Made by a program: the position numbers and the translations under genes. From JBBDIO01 sp040880365 (GTDB taxonomy: Bacteria; Chloroflexota; Anaerolineae; Caldilineales; Caldilineaceae): a DNA stretch of 15,297 nt. The notes beneath the pieces are model-generated. The model made no database searches and was not told the origin of the DNA. It saw nothing but the letters and a program-made list of their open reading frames with translations. The stretch covers positions 1 through 15,297 of the forward strand of contig JBBDIO010000217.1 of assembly GCA_040880365.1 (NCBI GenBank), in the 5' to 3' direction. This document shows, one piece after another, positions 1-7,680 of this stretch. Positions within the stretch are counted from its first letter, which is position 1, and each line of letters starts with the position of its first letter.

Positions 1-2314
1 TAATGGGACGGGGATCGATATCGAAATTGCGAATCACCGGCGTGGGCAAGGCCACCGCGACCACCCGCGCGGCCGAGACAATCGGGTCATCCCAATAGGG
101 GCTGCGCGCCACCAGTTGATACTCGGTCGTTGCGCCGGGCACTTCCTGCACACTGCCGCGCGCCTGATCCAGCGGCCGCGGCACACCGTTGATCAGCAGT
201 TCATATTCTACGGCGCGTTCCACCTGCCAGGTCACTTCCACGGGCTGCCCCGTCACCAGCGAAGGCGTAGACACCTCGAACACATTGATGCGCGGCTGCA
301 CCGGGTCTACAATCAGGGCCAGGCGCGATTCATCTACGCCAAACGTTTCGCCCACAAAGGGCACACGCTCGATCCAGTTGCGCGCCGTCAGGATATAAGT
401 CGCCGCCTCGCGCCGTTCGGCCATAAATGTATATTGGCGCACCACACCCGGATTATCGATGGATGCCAGGAATTCCACTTGTCCGCCGCTGAGTTTCTCC
501 AGCGTCAGGGTCGCGGCGCGCGTCGTATCCCAGGTCAGTGTCACCTCGTTCCCCGCATCGACCATCGCGCTGCTCACCGGCGCGACGACCACCGGCTCAC
601 CCGCGCCGGCGTCGGGCACAGTGGGCAACAGATCGTTGACAAAATTAAGCTGGCGCGGCAATCGCAGACGCGGGATGCGCGGAATCCGCAGCCCAAAAAG
701 GCGCGCGCCCTGCAAATCTGCCGCGCTGCCGGCAATGCCCGTCGCGCTCACACCGCTGCTTTCAGCCTCGGCCGCGACTGCGGTTTCCACCAATCCCGGC
801 GCAAAATCAAAATCATCAATGCGCGGTTGCAAAGTGATAATGAGAATCAGCGCGAGCAAAACCATCATGGCCGTGATGATCCACGGCCCCACAATGGGGC
901 GATTGCGCACCTGCGCCATGACCGACTGCGGCGTGAGCGGCGATTCTACCTGCGTGGTGGTGAGGGTCAGCGCGTGGATGTGGGTCATCACCCCGATGAC
1001 CCGGTGCTGATGCGGAATCACCGTGACCGGCAGCGTGACCGTCTGCCCCGGCTCCAGTCGCAACTCGGCCTGGCGCACCAGGCGCGAATCATGTCCCGGC
1101 ACTTCAAATTCAAAGGTGACTTCGTTCTCGTCGTCAATCCCATCGATGCGAAACGCGGCTTCGTGGTTGCTGCGATTCTGAAGCGGAAACGCGAGTTGAC
1201 CCGATTTTCTGAAATAGGATACCGACTGCTGGCGCGGAGACACATCGCCCACATTAAAATCGTCGTAGGGCAAAATCGTCAGGTTTACGGCCAGCTGGGC
1301 GCGTGCTTCCGGATAGGTCGGCGAGGTGACAACCAGCGCCAGCGGATAGATACCCGCCCGCGCCACGGGGGCGCGCGGGGGCTGGATGGTGATCGTCGCG
1401 CTGCCGCGGCCGCCCTCGTTCAGGTTCACCGACGCCGGGGCGATACTCACCCAACGGCCGTCAATCGCGCCTTCCAGGTGCACATCAAAGCGCGCCACCA
1501 GCTCGCCGCCATTCGCCATGCCCAGTGTCCAGCCGGCGATTTCCTCGACATTGATCTCCTGGTTGCGCTCTTCCAGGCTCAACACAATTTCTTCGCTGGT
1601 GATATCCATCAGCCCGTTGCCGGGCGCGCGCACCAGAGTACCGTTGGCAGCGCCAGTGACACCGGGCTGTCCCCCAGTAGTGGGCTGTCCCCCCGTGCCG
1701 GGCATTGTGCCTGCATCTGGACTGCGGCCCTGTGCGTCGGGCATGGCCTCTCTGGTCGCCGCGCCTGCCGCCGCGGCAACACCGGCCCCGGCCACCGCAG
1801 CCGCACCCGCCGCCGCGAACCCCGCATCCTCGGTGCTCGGACGCGGCTCCACACCTGTCGCGCCCGTCCCTGTAGGCGTTGGGGATGGCGGCGTTGAGGA
1901 TGGTGACGGAGTGGCGGTTGGGGTAGATGGCGGTGGGGTAGATGGCGGCTGCGGCGCGGCTGTGGGTACAGATGTCCCCGGGGCTGGGGTATCCGCCGCG
2001 CTGCCTTCTACCAGCAAAATCGTATAGCCGCCGGCTTCCACACTGTCCCAGGCCTGCAACGGTTGATACTGGCCCGGACGCAAGGGCGTGCCGCTTGTAA
2101 AAGCCTCGGCATTATCGGCAATCAGCGCGACCTGTATGGGCGATTGCCGGGTATCCAACACCAAATGAAAATCGGCAACACCCGGACCCGGTAGGACCAC
2201 ATCGTTGGATGGGTCACTTCCCAGATTGATGATGCCGTCATTATCCAAATCCAACTCAAAAAAAATCAGTTCACCACTGGGGCTAATGATCTCTAACTGG
2301 TCCCGTTGGGCCAT
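1..2314 (-). CDS. FHA-like / Ig-like single-pass membrane protein (3' end beyond window)
   Basis: The frame is open for 771 codons from the ATG at 2314 to the left edge, so the C-terminus is missing. Residues 1-105 resemble an FHA domain: GSDPSNDVVL at 32-41 and ADFH at 47-50 align with GRDARNDVIL and APRH of the FHA gene at 6777-7517. The phosphothreonine-contacting Arg of FHA domains is Ser here, so phosphopeptide binding is doubtful. A Thr/Pro linker (108-150) and an Ala/Gly-rich stretch (164-225) follow. An Ig-like domain (about 240-348) resembles the C-terminal domain of the other FHA protein, and a second beta domain covers about 350-465. A membrane helix lies at 474-496. Two more Ig-like units (about 574-645 and 673-757) follow. 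With no signal peptide, the likely topology is FHA in the cytoplasm and the distal Ig domains outside. AGGGGA abuts the ATG, too close for an ideal Shine-Dalgarno; AAAGGA lies further upstream. Function is unknown; a scaffold or sensor of the injection system is inferred. Confidence 0.85.
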   Translation of the reverse strand, partial: MAQRDQLEIISPSGELIFFELDLDNDGIINLGSDPSNDVVLPGPGVADFHLVLDTRQSPIQVALIADNAEAFTSGTPLRPGQYQPLQAWDSVEAGGYTILLVEGSAADTPAPGTSVPTAAPQPPSTPPPSTPTATPSPSSTPPSPTPTGTGATGVEPRPSTEDAGFAAAGAAAVAGAGVAAAAGAATREAMPDAQGRSPDAGTMPGTGGQPTTGGQPGVTGAANGTLVRAPGNGLMDITSEEIVLSLEERNQEINVEEIAGWTLGMANGGELVARFDVHLEGAIDGRWVSIAPASVNLNEGGRGSATITIQPPRAPVARAGIYPLALVVTSPTYPEARAQLAVNLTILPYDDFNVGDVSPRQQSVSYFRKSGQLAFPLQNRSNHEAAFRIDGIDDENEVTFEFEVPGHDSRLVRQAELRLEPGQTVTLPVTVIPHQHRVIGVMTHIHALTLTTTQVESPLTPQSVMAQVRNRPIVGPWIITAMMVLLALILIITLQPRIDDFDFAPGLVETAVAAEAESSGVSATGIAGSAADLQGARLFGLRIPRIPRLRLPRQLNFVNDLLPTVPDAGAGEPVVVAPVSSAMVDAGNEVTLTWDTTRAATLTLEKLSGGQVEFLASIDNPGVVRQYTFMAERREAATYILTARNWIERVPFVGETFGVDESRLALIVDPVQPRINVFEVSTPSLVTGQPVEVTWQVERAVEYELLINGVPRPLDQARGSVQEVPGATTEYQLVARSPYWDDPIVSAARVVAVALPTPVIRNFDIDPRPI

Positions 2315-2328
2315 TCCCCTGCACTATT

Positions 2329-2379
2329 CCTTTGCCACACTTGGGCCTTTGCCACACTTGGGCCTTTGTCACAATTTCA
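2329..2379. repeat. 17-bp tandem direct repeat, about three copies
   Basis: CCTTTGCCACACTTGGG occurs twice without change at 2329-2345 and 2346-2362. A degraded third copy begins CCTTTGTCACA at 2363. The array starts 15 bases upstream of the start codon at 2314, so it lies in the leader of the FHA-like membrane gene. The period is not a multiple of three and the array is non-coding. It may be a replication-slippage product or a binding site; nothing decides between them. Confidence 0.8.
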
Positions 2380-2390
2380 GAGTCGAGAAT

Positions 2391-2544
2391 CTTTTAAGTA
2401 AGGCGTTATTTGACGGTTAAGTAGGTCACCGCTCCTGCGGTGACACGGGCCGCAGAGAATGTCACCGCAGGAGCGGTGACCTACACGGCTCGTGCATAGA
2501 TTTTGCAACCTATTCCGGACTTTCACATAACGCATCACTTAAAG
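2391..2544. repeat. Palindromic intergenic element with nested inverted repeats (MITE-like)
   Basis: The 308-base gap between the VWA gene and the FHA-like membrane gene has no credible ORF but is strongly structured. An imperfect outer inverted repeat pairs 2391-2409 (CTTTTAAGTAAGGCGTTAT) with 2527-2544 (ATAACGCATCACTTAAAG), with about 16 of 18 positions complementary when one base is gapped. It encloses the perfect 24-bp inverted repeat described separately. Terminal inverted repeats around a palindromic core with no transposase would fit a miniature inverted-repeat element or a REP-type element. No clear target-site duplication was found, so mobility is unproven. Confidence 0.45.
2421..2484. 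repeat. Perfect 24-bp inverted repeat, 16-base loop; each arm also folds
   Basis: Arm 2421-2444 is the exact reverse complement of arm 2461-2484, separated by 16 bases at 2445-2460. Inside each arm, GTCACCGC and GCGGTGAC flank a four-base loop (TCCT in one, AGGA in the other). The sequence can therefore form one long 24-bp stem or two short 8-bp hairpins in tandem. No T-run follows in either direction, so this is not a canonical Rho-independent terminator. It lies between two co-directional genes and could serve as an mRNA-stabilising or processing structure. Confidence 0.9.
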
Positions 2545-2622
2545 TCACGACATTCGGTTAAAGAACAGCCCCACCAAAGCGGTCTATCCACCCTGCGCCC
2601 ATGCGGTGAGCGAACCCAGTGG

Positions 2623-5600
2623 CTAGAAGAGCCAGATCAACGCGGCCAGGAGGGCGATTAACACAGCCGCCGCGCCCAGAATCGGCCACAAATAGCGCTG
2701 CCACCAGGCCGCGCCCTGAATCCGCACGCTGGCTTCTTCGACAACCTGGGTGGCGGCATCATCATCCAGCGCCCGCGATACCAAACGGAACGGATAGTGA
2801 CGCGTGGTCAGATTTTTGCCTGCTTCGCCCACCAGAATATCAATGGTCACCGTGTCACCGGGCTGCAATTGGGGCACGTAGACCCACTGGCGGTTGTTGC
2901 CGCCGGTCAAAACGCCCGTCGCGCTGTTCACCACGCCCGCAGCCGCGCCCGCCGCGGCATTGCGCGCCTGGGTCAACGTGCCGCCCCAATCAGAGAGGCG
3001 ACTGGCCGAACGCTGGGCCGTGGCCGTGCCTGCGCCCGCACCGGCCACCATCGCACCCTGGGCAGTGCGCCCTGCGCCATAGACCGCCTGGCGCGCCGCA
3101 TCCGACGTCGCAGCTTCGCCCAGTTGCGATGCCCCCTGCTGCGTACGTTCTACCACCTGCGAACCCATCTCCGACTGATTCAAACGCCCCACCTGGCGTT
3201 GTACATGACCCACACGGCGCGAGAGCATGGTTCCCCGGCGCAAGGTCATAGCCACCTGGCGAATGGGCCGTTGCAGGCCGCGCGGCAAAAACATGGCAAC
3301 ACTGGTCAGAATGCTGGCAAGAATGCCCGCGACCATCCCGGCCTCCTGCATCTTGCCGCCCGCGCCTTTCAAAGAACCGCCTATGCCCGCGCCCCCTTCA
3401 CCCGGCTCGCCATATTCATCCCCATATTCATCGCCCGCGGCGCCGTTGATGGGTGTGCCGGGCGCAGACTGGACCGGAGTCGGCGCATAGCGGCTTTGCC
3501 CGGTGGCCGCAGAGGCCGCAGGCGCAGTTTCGAGCCGCGCCACCGGCGGTAAACCCAATTGCCGTCCATCCAGCCAGAATTGAAAGGCGAGCGTACGTTC
3601 TTCATCTTCGCCACGCAGCAAATAGGCGGTCGCCGCGTTGCCGGTGTTGGACAGCGTCATGCGCACAGGTGTCAATTTGCGTTCGCGCCGGCTGCGGCGA
3701 ATCATGCCAAAAAGCCACGCCCCCAAGCCGATCAACGCGGCCAGCACCACCAAAATTGCCAGCCAGCGCAAAATCTGGCCCAGAGAGATACCGCTCGACG
3801 TGGGCGCGGTCTCGGTTTCCGTCTCCGGCGTGGTATCTCCCCCAAACAATCCGGCCCAGAACCCTGTTGTGCCCGCGTCCGTTGCGTCTGTGCCCGCGGT
3901 CGCGGTGTCGTCTGTCGCCGCAGTCGCGGGCGCGGTGAGCGTCAGATCCAATTCCTGAACGGCCTGATAGCCGTCGCTGTTACGCGCCACCACGGTAATC
4001 ACGCGTGCGCCGGGCGTCAGATCGGCAGTGCCAAAACTCAGCTGATACGGGGGTCGATCATCGGTGGCAACCACCCGGCCATCGACCCCGGCTTCGACCT
4101 GCACTGTATTATTTGCGCCTTCCGCCACATCCACCGCTACATCCAGGTCTACCCGTTCGCCGATTTCCACACCTTGCGCCAACGCGGGCGTAGCATAATC
4201 CACGCTCAGCACCAGCGGCGCGACCACCGTAAAGTCCACAGCCGCCGTGCCCACATTGCCCACCGCATCGGTCACCGTCACATCCAGCGTATACGCGCCC
4301 GGCGTCACCGTATCGCTGTTCCACATAATGGTAAATTCCAGATCATCGACTTCGGCCAGAATGTCACCGTTGATCCGATAGACGACACTGGTAATCGGTG
4401 CAGGCGTCTGGGCCTGGGCGGTGAGATCCACCGATCCGGCGATGGTTGCGCCCGCTTGCACGCCGGGGATGGTCACAGTCACCTCGCCGGGCTGGGCCAC
4501 AAAAGTCCCCACATCCGTTGCCTGCGCGCCCTGGGCCGTCAATGTGACGGCCACTTCGTAGTTGCCGCCATCCGCCGCCTGGGTCGAGCTGTAGGCCAGC
4601 CGATAGCCCGACTGCAAAAGCGAACCCAGCGTCTGCATGGCGGTGCGTACATCGGCCGCAGTATTGACCGTAGACGCATTGCCGCCGGTCAGCTGGGCCA
4701 ACCCCGCCACCAGACCGGGACTTTCGATGCCGCTGCCAAACGCGAGCAGGTGCACGGGCACCGATTGTCCCACCAGCACATCGCTCAGTTGGCCCACAGA
4801 GAGCGCGCCGGTGCTATCAAGACCGTCGGACACGGCAATCACTGCCGCCCGCGGATGCGAAATCAGCGCGGCCTGATTTACGCCATCCAACAGCGCGGAA
4901 TAGAGGGCATTGGTCGCGCTGGTGGAGTCGCTGCCTGCGGGGCCTGGGGCGGGCGGCTGCGCTTCCACTGTTGCCAGGGCCGCTTTGGCCGCGCCCTGAT
5001 TGGCGGTGACGGCTTGCACCAACGTCACATCAGTGCCAAACGCATAGATGCCAATCTCATCATCGGGGCGCAAATTATCGATGAGCGTATTGGCCGCAGT
5101 ACGAATCTGCGCCCAATCGGCCACCGATACGCTGCGATCCAACACCAACACCAGACCCAACGGCTGGTCGGTCGCAGGCGTTGCAACCAGTTCACCCGCC
5201 ACGGCGCTGTCATTTTCCTGTATGGCAAACGAACCGGCTTCCAGCCCCACCAAAGGCAGACCATTTGCACCAAACGCATCGACCCCAATCGCGACCTGGG
5301 GAAAGTTGCTGGAATCGACGGCCAACACCTGGAGACGCGGCGCAGGACGCACCACCTGCACTTCGACGGCAGCAGTGCCGGTGTTGCCGGCGCTATCGGT
5401 CACGGTCACTTCGAGCAAACGCGCGCCGGGGTCAACAGTGGTGGTATCCCAGGCAAAGGGCGCGAGCGTAGACGTTGTGCCTATGGCCTGCCCATCGACT
5501 CGATATTCTACCTGGGCCAAATCCGCGGGTGTGGTGGCATCTACCGCCAAATCAAATACACCGGCCACAGGCTGGTTGGCCTCCAGGCCGAGCAACGCCA

Positions 5601-6567
5601 CGGTCACCTCGCGCAACTGGGCGGTGAACTGGGTCTGGGCACTGTCTTCGCCGGCGGCTGTGCTATAGGTCACCGCCAGCGGATAGTCCTGGTTATCCCC
5701 TGCAATCGGCGCTGCAAACTGGACCGACCACGTCGCCAGATACGAACTGACCCACTGTGCGACCGGTTGCGGCAGGTCGCCTACCGTGGCCGCGGCGGCG
5801 CGTCGTCCGCCCGAATCCAGACTAATCGCGTCATATTCCGCCACGTTCTCACCCGGTCCATACGACGCAATCGCGATGGCATAGCCTGTCGCCTGTGCCG
5901 CGGCCAGCACATCATCGGGCGCCTGTTGAGAAATATTATCGGGCGCATCGGCGATGACAATCACCACGCCGCGCGTGCTGTTCTGGGCAGCCAGTCGCTC
6001 TATAGCGTCGATCATCGCGGGGTAGGATGCGCTAAACTGACCGGCGGGTGCAGTATCCGCCAGCGCGGCCAAGGCAGCATCCACATCGTCGGTCAACGGT
6101 TGCACTTCTTCGACCGCATCGGCAAACACCGTAATCGCCACCCGATCCTGAGGCCGCAACAGCGCCAGCGCATCAGCGGCCAGCGCCTGCGTCGTGGTCC
6201 AATTGGCGGCGTCGGTGCTGCGATCCAATACCAGCACCACATCCAGGCCCAGCGTCGAATCTGTCTGCACCGTAAAGTCGTCGATGGCGACATCGCCCGC
6301 CTCTATCGCCAGATTGTTTGGCCCCAGGTTGCCCGCGGGCGCGCCGGTTTCGCTGCGCGCTTCGAGCAGCAGCGTTAGCTGGGGATATTGGCTATCATCC
6401 ACCGACAGCAGACGCAAAAACGGCCCTGTCGCCGTCTGGGCGAATGCGGGCCGAAATTGGACAAGTGACAACGCAGAGATGCTCAGCACCATCAGGGCCA
6501 GCAAGAGCGTAACGAGGTAGGTCGAGCGATGTGTTTGCAAATATTTCATGGGCAGAATAGGAACCAT
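2623..6567 (-). CDS. Signal-peptide VWA-VWA-Ig membrane protein
   Basis: This protein of about 1314 residues has a signal peptide or N-terminal anchor (hydrophobic 17-38, possible cut after AFA at 43). Two copies of a beta-domain + VWA + Ig block follow. VWA1 (about 105-245) has DRSTD at 115-119. VWA2 (about 470-620) has DRSVS at 477-481, Thr552 and an SDG turn with Asp581, the canonical MIDAS set. Ig-like domains lie at about 320-406, 694-783 and 784-878. After a Thr-rich linker comes a membrane helix (935-956) followed by RRSRRERK, implying a cytoplasmic C-terminal part. That part has a beta-rich region, an Ala/Gly-rich insertion with a hydrophobic stretch near 1077-1094, more beta-rich sequence and a terminal membrane helix (1292-1314). 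Starts at 6585, 6567 and 6549 are all possible; 6567 is preferred for TGGGA five bases upstream. VWA domains commonly mediate metal-dependent protein binding. A surface adhesion or docking role next to the injection system is inferred. Confidence 0.88.
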   Translation of the reverse strand: MVPILPMKYLQTHRSTYLVTLLLALMVLSISALSLVQFRPAFAQTATGPFLRLLSVDDSQYPQLTLLLEARSETGAPAGNLGPNNLAIEAGDVAIDDFTVQTDSTLGLDVVLVLDRSTDAANWTTTQALAADALALLRPQDRVAITVFADAVEEVQPLTDDVDAALAALADTAPAGQFSASYPAMIDAIERLAAQNSTRGVVIVIADAPDNISQQAPDDVLAAAQATGYAIAIASYGPGENVAEYDAISLDSGGRRAAAATVGDLPQPVAQWVSSYLATWSVQFAAPIAGDNQDYPLAVTYSTAAGEDSAQTQFTAQLREVTVALLGLEANQPVAGVFDLAVDATTPADLAQVEYRVDGQAIGTTSTLAPFAWDTTTVDPGARLLEVTVTDSAGNTGTAAVEVQVVRPAPRLQVLAVDSSNFPQVAIGVDAFGANGLPLVGLEAGSFAIQENDSAVAGELVATPATDQPLGLVLVLDRSVSVADWAQIRTAANTLIDNLRPDDEIGIYAFGTDVTLVQAVTANQGAAKAALATVEAQPPAPGPAGSDSTSATNALYSALLDGVNQAALISHPRAAVIAVSDGLDSTGALSVGQLSDVLVGQSVPVHLLAFGSGIESPGLVAGLAQLTGGNASTVNTAADVRTAMQTLGSLLQSGYRLAYSSTQAADGGNYEVAVTLTAQGAQATDVGTFVAQPGEVTVTIPGVQAGATIAGSVDLTAQAQTPAPITSVVYRINGDILAEVDDLEFTIMWNSDTVTPGAYTLDVTVTDAVGNVGTAAVDFTVVAPLVLSVDYATPALAQGVEIGERVDLDVAVDVAEGANNTVQVEAGVDGRVVATDDRPPYQLSFGTADLTPGARVITVVARNSDGYQAVQELDLTLTAPATAATDDTATAGTDATDAGTTGFWAGLFGGDTTPETETETAPTSSGISLGQILRWLAILVVLAALIGLGAWLFGMIRRSRRERKLTPVRMTLSNTGNAATAYLLRGEDEERTLAFQFWLDGRQLGLPPVARLETAPAASAATGQSRYAPTPVQSAPGTPINGAAGDEYGDEYGEPGEGGAGIGGSLKGAGGKMQEAGMVAGILASILTSVAMFLPRGLQRPIRQVAMTLRRGTMLSRRVGHVQRQVGRLNQSEMGSQVVERTQQGASQLGEAATSDAARQAVYGAGRTAQGAMVAGAGAGTATAQRSASRLSDWGGTLTQARNAAAGAAAGVVNSATGVLTGGNNRQWVYVPQLQPGDTVTIDILVGEAGKNLTTRHYPFRLVSRALDDDAATQVVEEASVRIQGAAWWQRYLWPILGAAAVLIALLAALIWLF

Positions 6568-6776
6568 TTTTCCCAGGTCGATCATCTCAACTGTGGCCTG
6601 TGTCTACAATACGCCGCCGCGTGGGCAGCCGGACAACACAAAATTTGGGGTGCGCCTGGCATCCCTTCACGCGCGCAAATGCCTTGCGTACACAATTCGC
6701 ACAAAATGGGCGCAACCAGTACCGGCGTAATCAAAAGGCGGTGACAGAAAGTTCCCTGCGCAGGCAGCGTAAACCA

Positions 6777-7517
6777 CTAGCCCAGCCGCAGATTGGCGTC
6801 GTCGACCACCACCACACGCATACGATGCTGAAAAAACGGTGCAACCTGGATGGTTTGGCTGATGGTAGCCTGTTCGCCGGGATAGGCATCCGGCGCGGTC
6901 ACCACAAATGTAATCTGAAAGGGGCCTGCAACCGGGGTTGCCCGGCGAGGATGGCGAATGCGGAACTCGATCTGCTTTTCGGCATTGGGAAAGAGCACAG
7001 GACCTGGTCCCAATTCGACAAACTGGCTTTCCAGACCTTGCAGCTCGACTCGGAACTGCACCGCGGCCTTGTCGCCCACATGCTGAATCTTCAGCGCGCC
7101 GCGCAGCGGTTGATCCAGGGTGAGCATGGCATCGGGCATGTCCACCGCCAGCCGCACTACTTCGGATCGGCTATCGCCACTGTTGAACACCAGCGTGAAG
7201 CTGCCGACTTTGGCCTGATCGCCACTCACGATTTCGGTCGATGAACGCGGCTCCAGGGTTGTGCCCCCATTAGAAGCGCCGCCCTGTTTAATCACCGTGA
7301 TGGAACTGCTGCTCAGGTTGATCAGGCGCATCCCGTTGCGGTTTGCCGAAGAGGGCAACAGCTGGGCATGGCGCGGGGCCACGTCGTTTTCCAATCCATC
7401 ATCCAGAATCACATCGTTGCGCGCATCGCGCCCGATTTGAATGATCGACTTTTCTAAAACGAACTCCTTGCGCCAGCCCATGCGATTGATGACTTCGATT
7501 TTGTTTTCCTGGGCCAT
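6777..7517 (-). CDS. FHA domain + Ig-like domain protein, soluble
   Basis: This 246-residue protein has no signal peptide or membrane segment. Residues 1-112 form an FHA domain: QIGRDARNDVILDD (27-40) supplies the conserved Gly-Arg, APRHAQL (47-53) the Arg-His pair, and INLSSSSITV (66-75) replaces the usual Asn-Gly-Thr loop. FHA domains bind phosphothreonine peptides. Here the Ser usually preceding Arg-His is Ala, so affinity may be reduced. Residues 118-225 form an Ig-like beta domain like that in the membrane gene at 1-2314, and the protein ends shortly after it. Both proteins begin MAQ, suggesting gene duplication. A TATAAT box and a hairpin precede the gene, and the VWA gene follows after a roughly 200-base gap in which nothing clear was seen. 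In type VI secretion, FHA proteins take part in kinase-controlled activation; a similar role here is only an analogy, as no kinase is in view. Confidence 0.87.
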   Translation of the reverse strand: MAQENKIEVINRMGWRKEFVLEKSIIQIGRDARNDVILDDGLENDVAPRHAQLLPSSANRNGMRLINLSSSSITVIKQGGASNGGTTLEPRSSTEIVSGDQAKVGSFTLVFNSGDSRSEVVRLAVDMPDAMLTLDQPLRGALKIQHVGDKAAVQFRVELQGLESQFVELGPGPVLFPNAEKQIEFRIRHPRRATPVAGPFQITFVVTAPDAYPGEQATISQTIQVAPFFQHRMRVVVVDDANLRLG

Positions 7518-7553
7518 ATGTGATTTCTTTTCTGCCTGCGCGGGACACGATTA

Positions 7554-7572
7554 CAAAGGCGGCGCGCCTTTG
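7554..7572 (-). promoter_or_regulatory. Perfect 8-bp stem-loop in leader of FHA gene
   Basis: CAAAGGCG (7554-7561) and CGCCTTTG (7565-7572) are exactly complementary around a three-base loop. If transcription starts a few bases after the TATAAT box, the hairpin sits near the 5' end of the mRNA and about 36 bases before the start codon. A 5' hairpin can protect mRNA from decay. It lacks a T-run and is not a convincing terminator. Confidence 0.5.
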
Positions 7573-7586
7573 GAGCAACAGCCGCT

Positions 7587-7592
7587 ATTATA
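7587..7592 (-). promoter_or_regulatory. Possible sigma-70 -10 box upstream of FHA gene
   Basis: The minus strand reads TATAAT here, a perfect -10 consensus, about 70 bases upstream of the start codon at 7517. The hexamer 17 bases further upstream (CGAATA) is a poor -35 match, and the extended -10 TG is offset by one base. Its place in an AT-rich island within a GC-rich operon supports a promoter that could express the FHA, VWA and FHA-like genes separately from the baseplate genes. Confidence 0.4.
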
Positions 7593-7680
7593 CACTATGC
7601 CATCGGCCATATTCGCTAAATATATTTCCCACCAAATTTCCAAGTAGCCATGTCAGACACTTGCACGCGGCGCGTCCGCG

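Noticed and set aside
116..1897. Plus-strand open frame of 593 codons
   Set aside because: The minus-strand frame over the same bases is open for 771 codons with clear FHA-like, Ig-like and membrane segments; this one has only low-complexity basic sequence.
1921..1950. 15-bp direct repeat (GGGTAGATGGCGGTG and a near copy)
   Set aside because: It encodes the Thr/Pro linker of the FHA-like protein and is explained by low-complexity coding.
2421..2484. Rho-independent terminator
   Set aside because: The stem is perfect, but no T-run follows on either strand.
3559..6378. Plus-strand open frame of 939 codons
   Set aside because: It is antisense to the VWA gene and rich in Arg, His and Gln without domain pattern; it is a codon-bias shadow.
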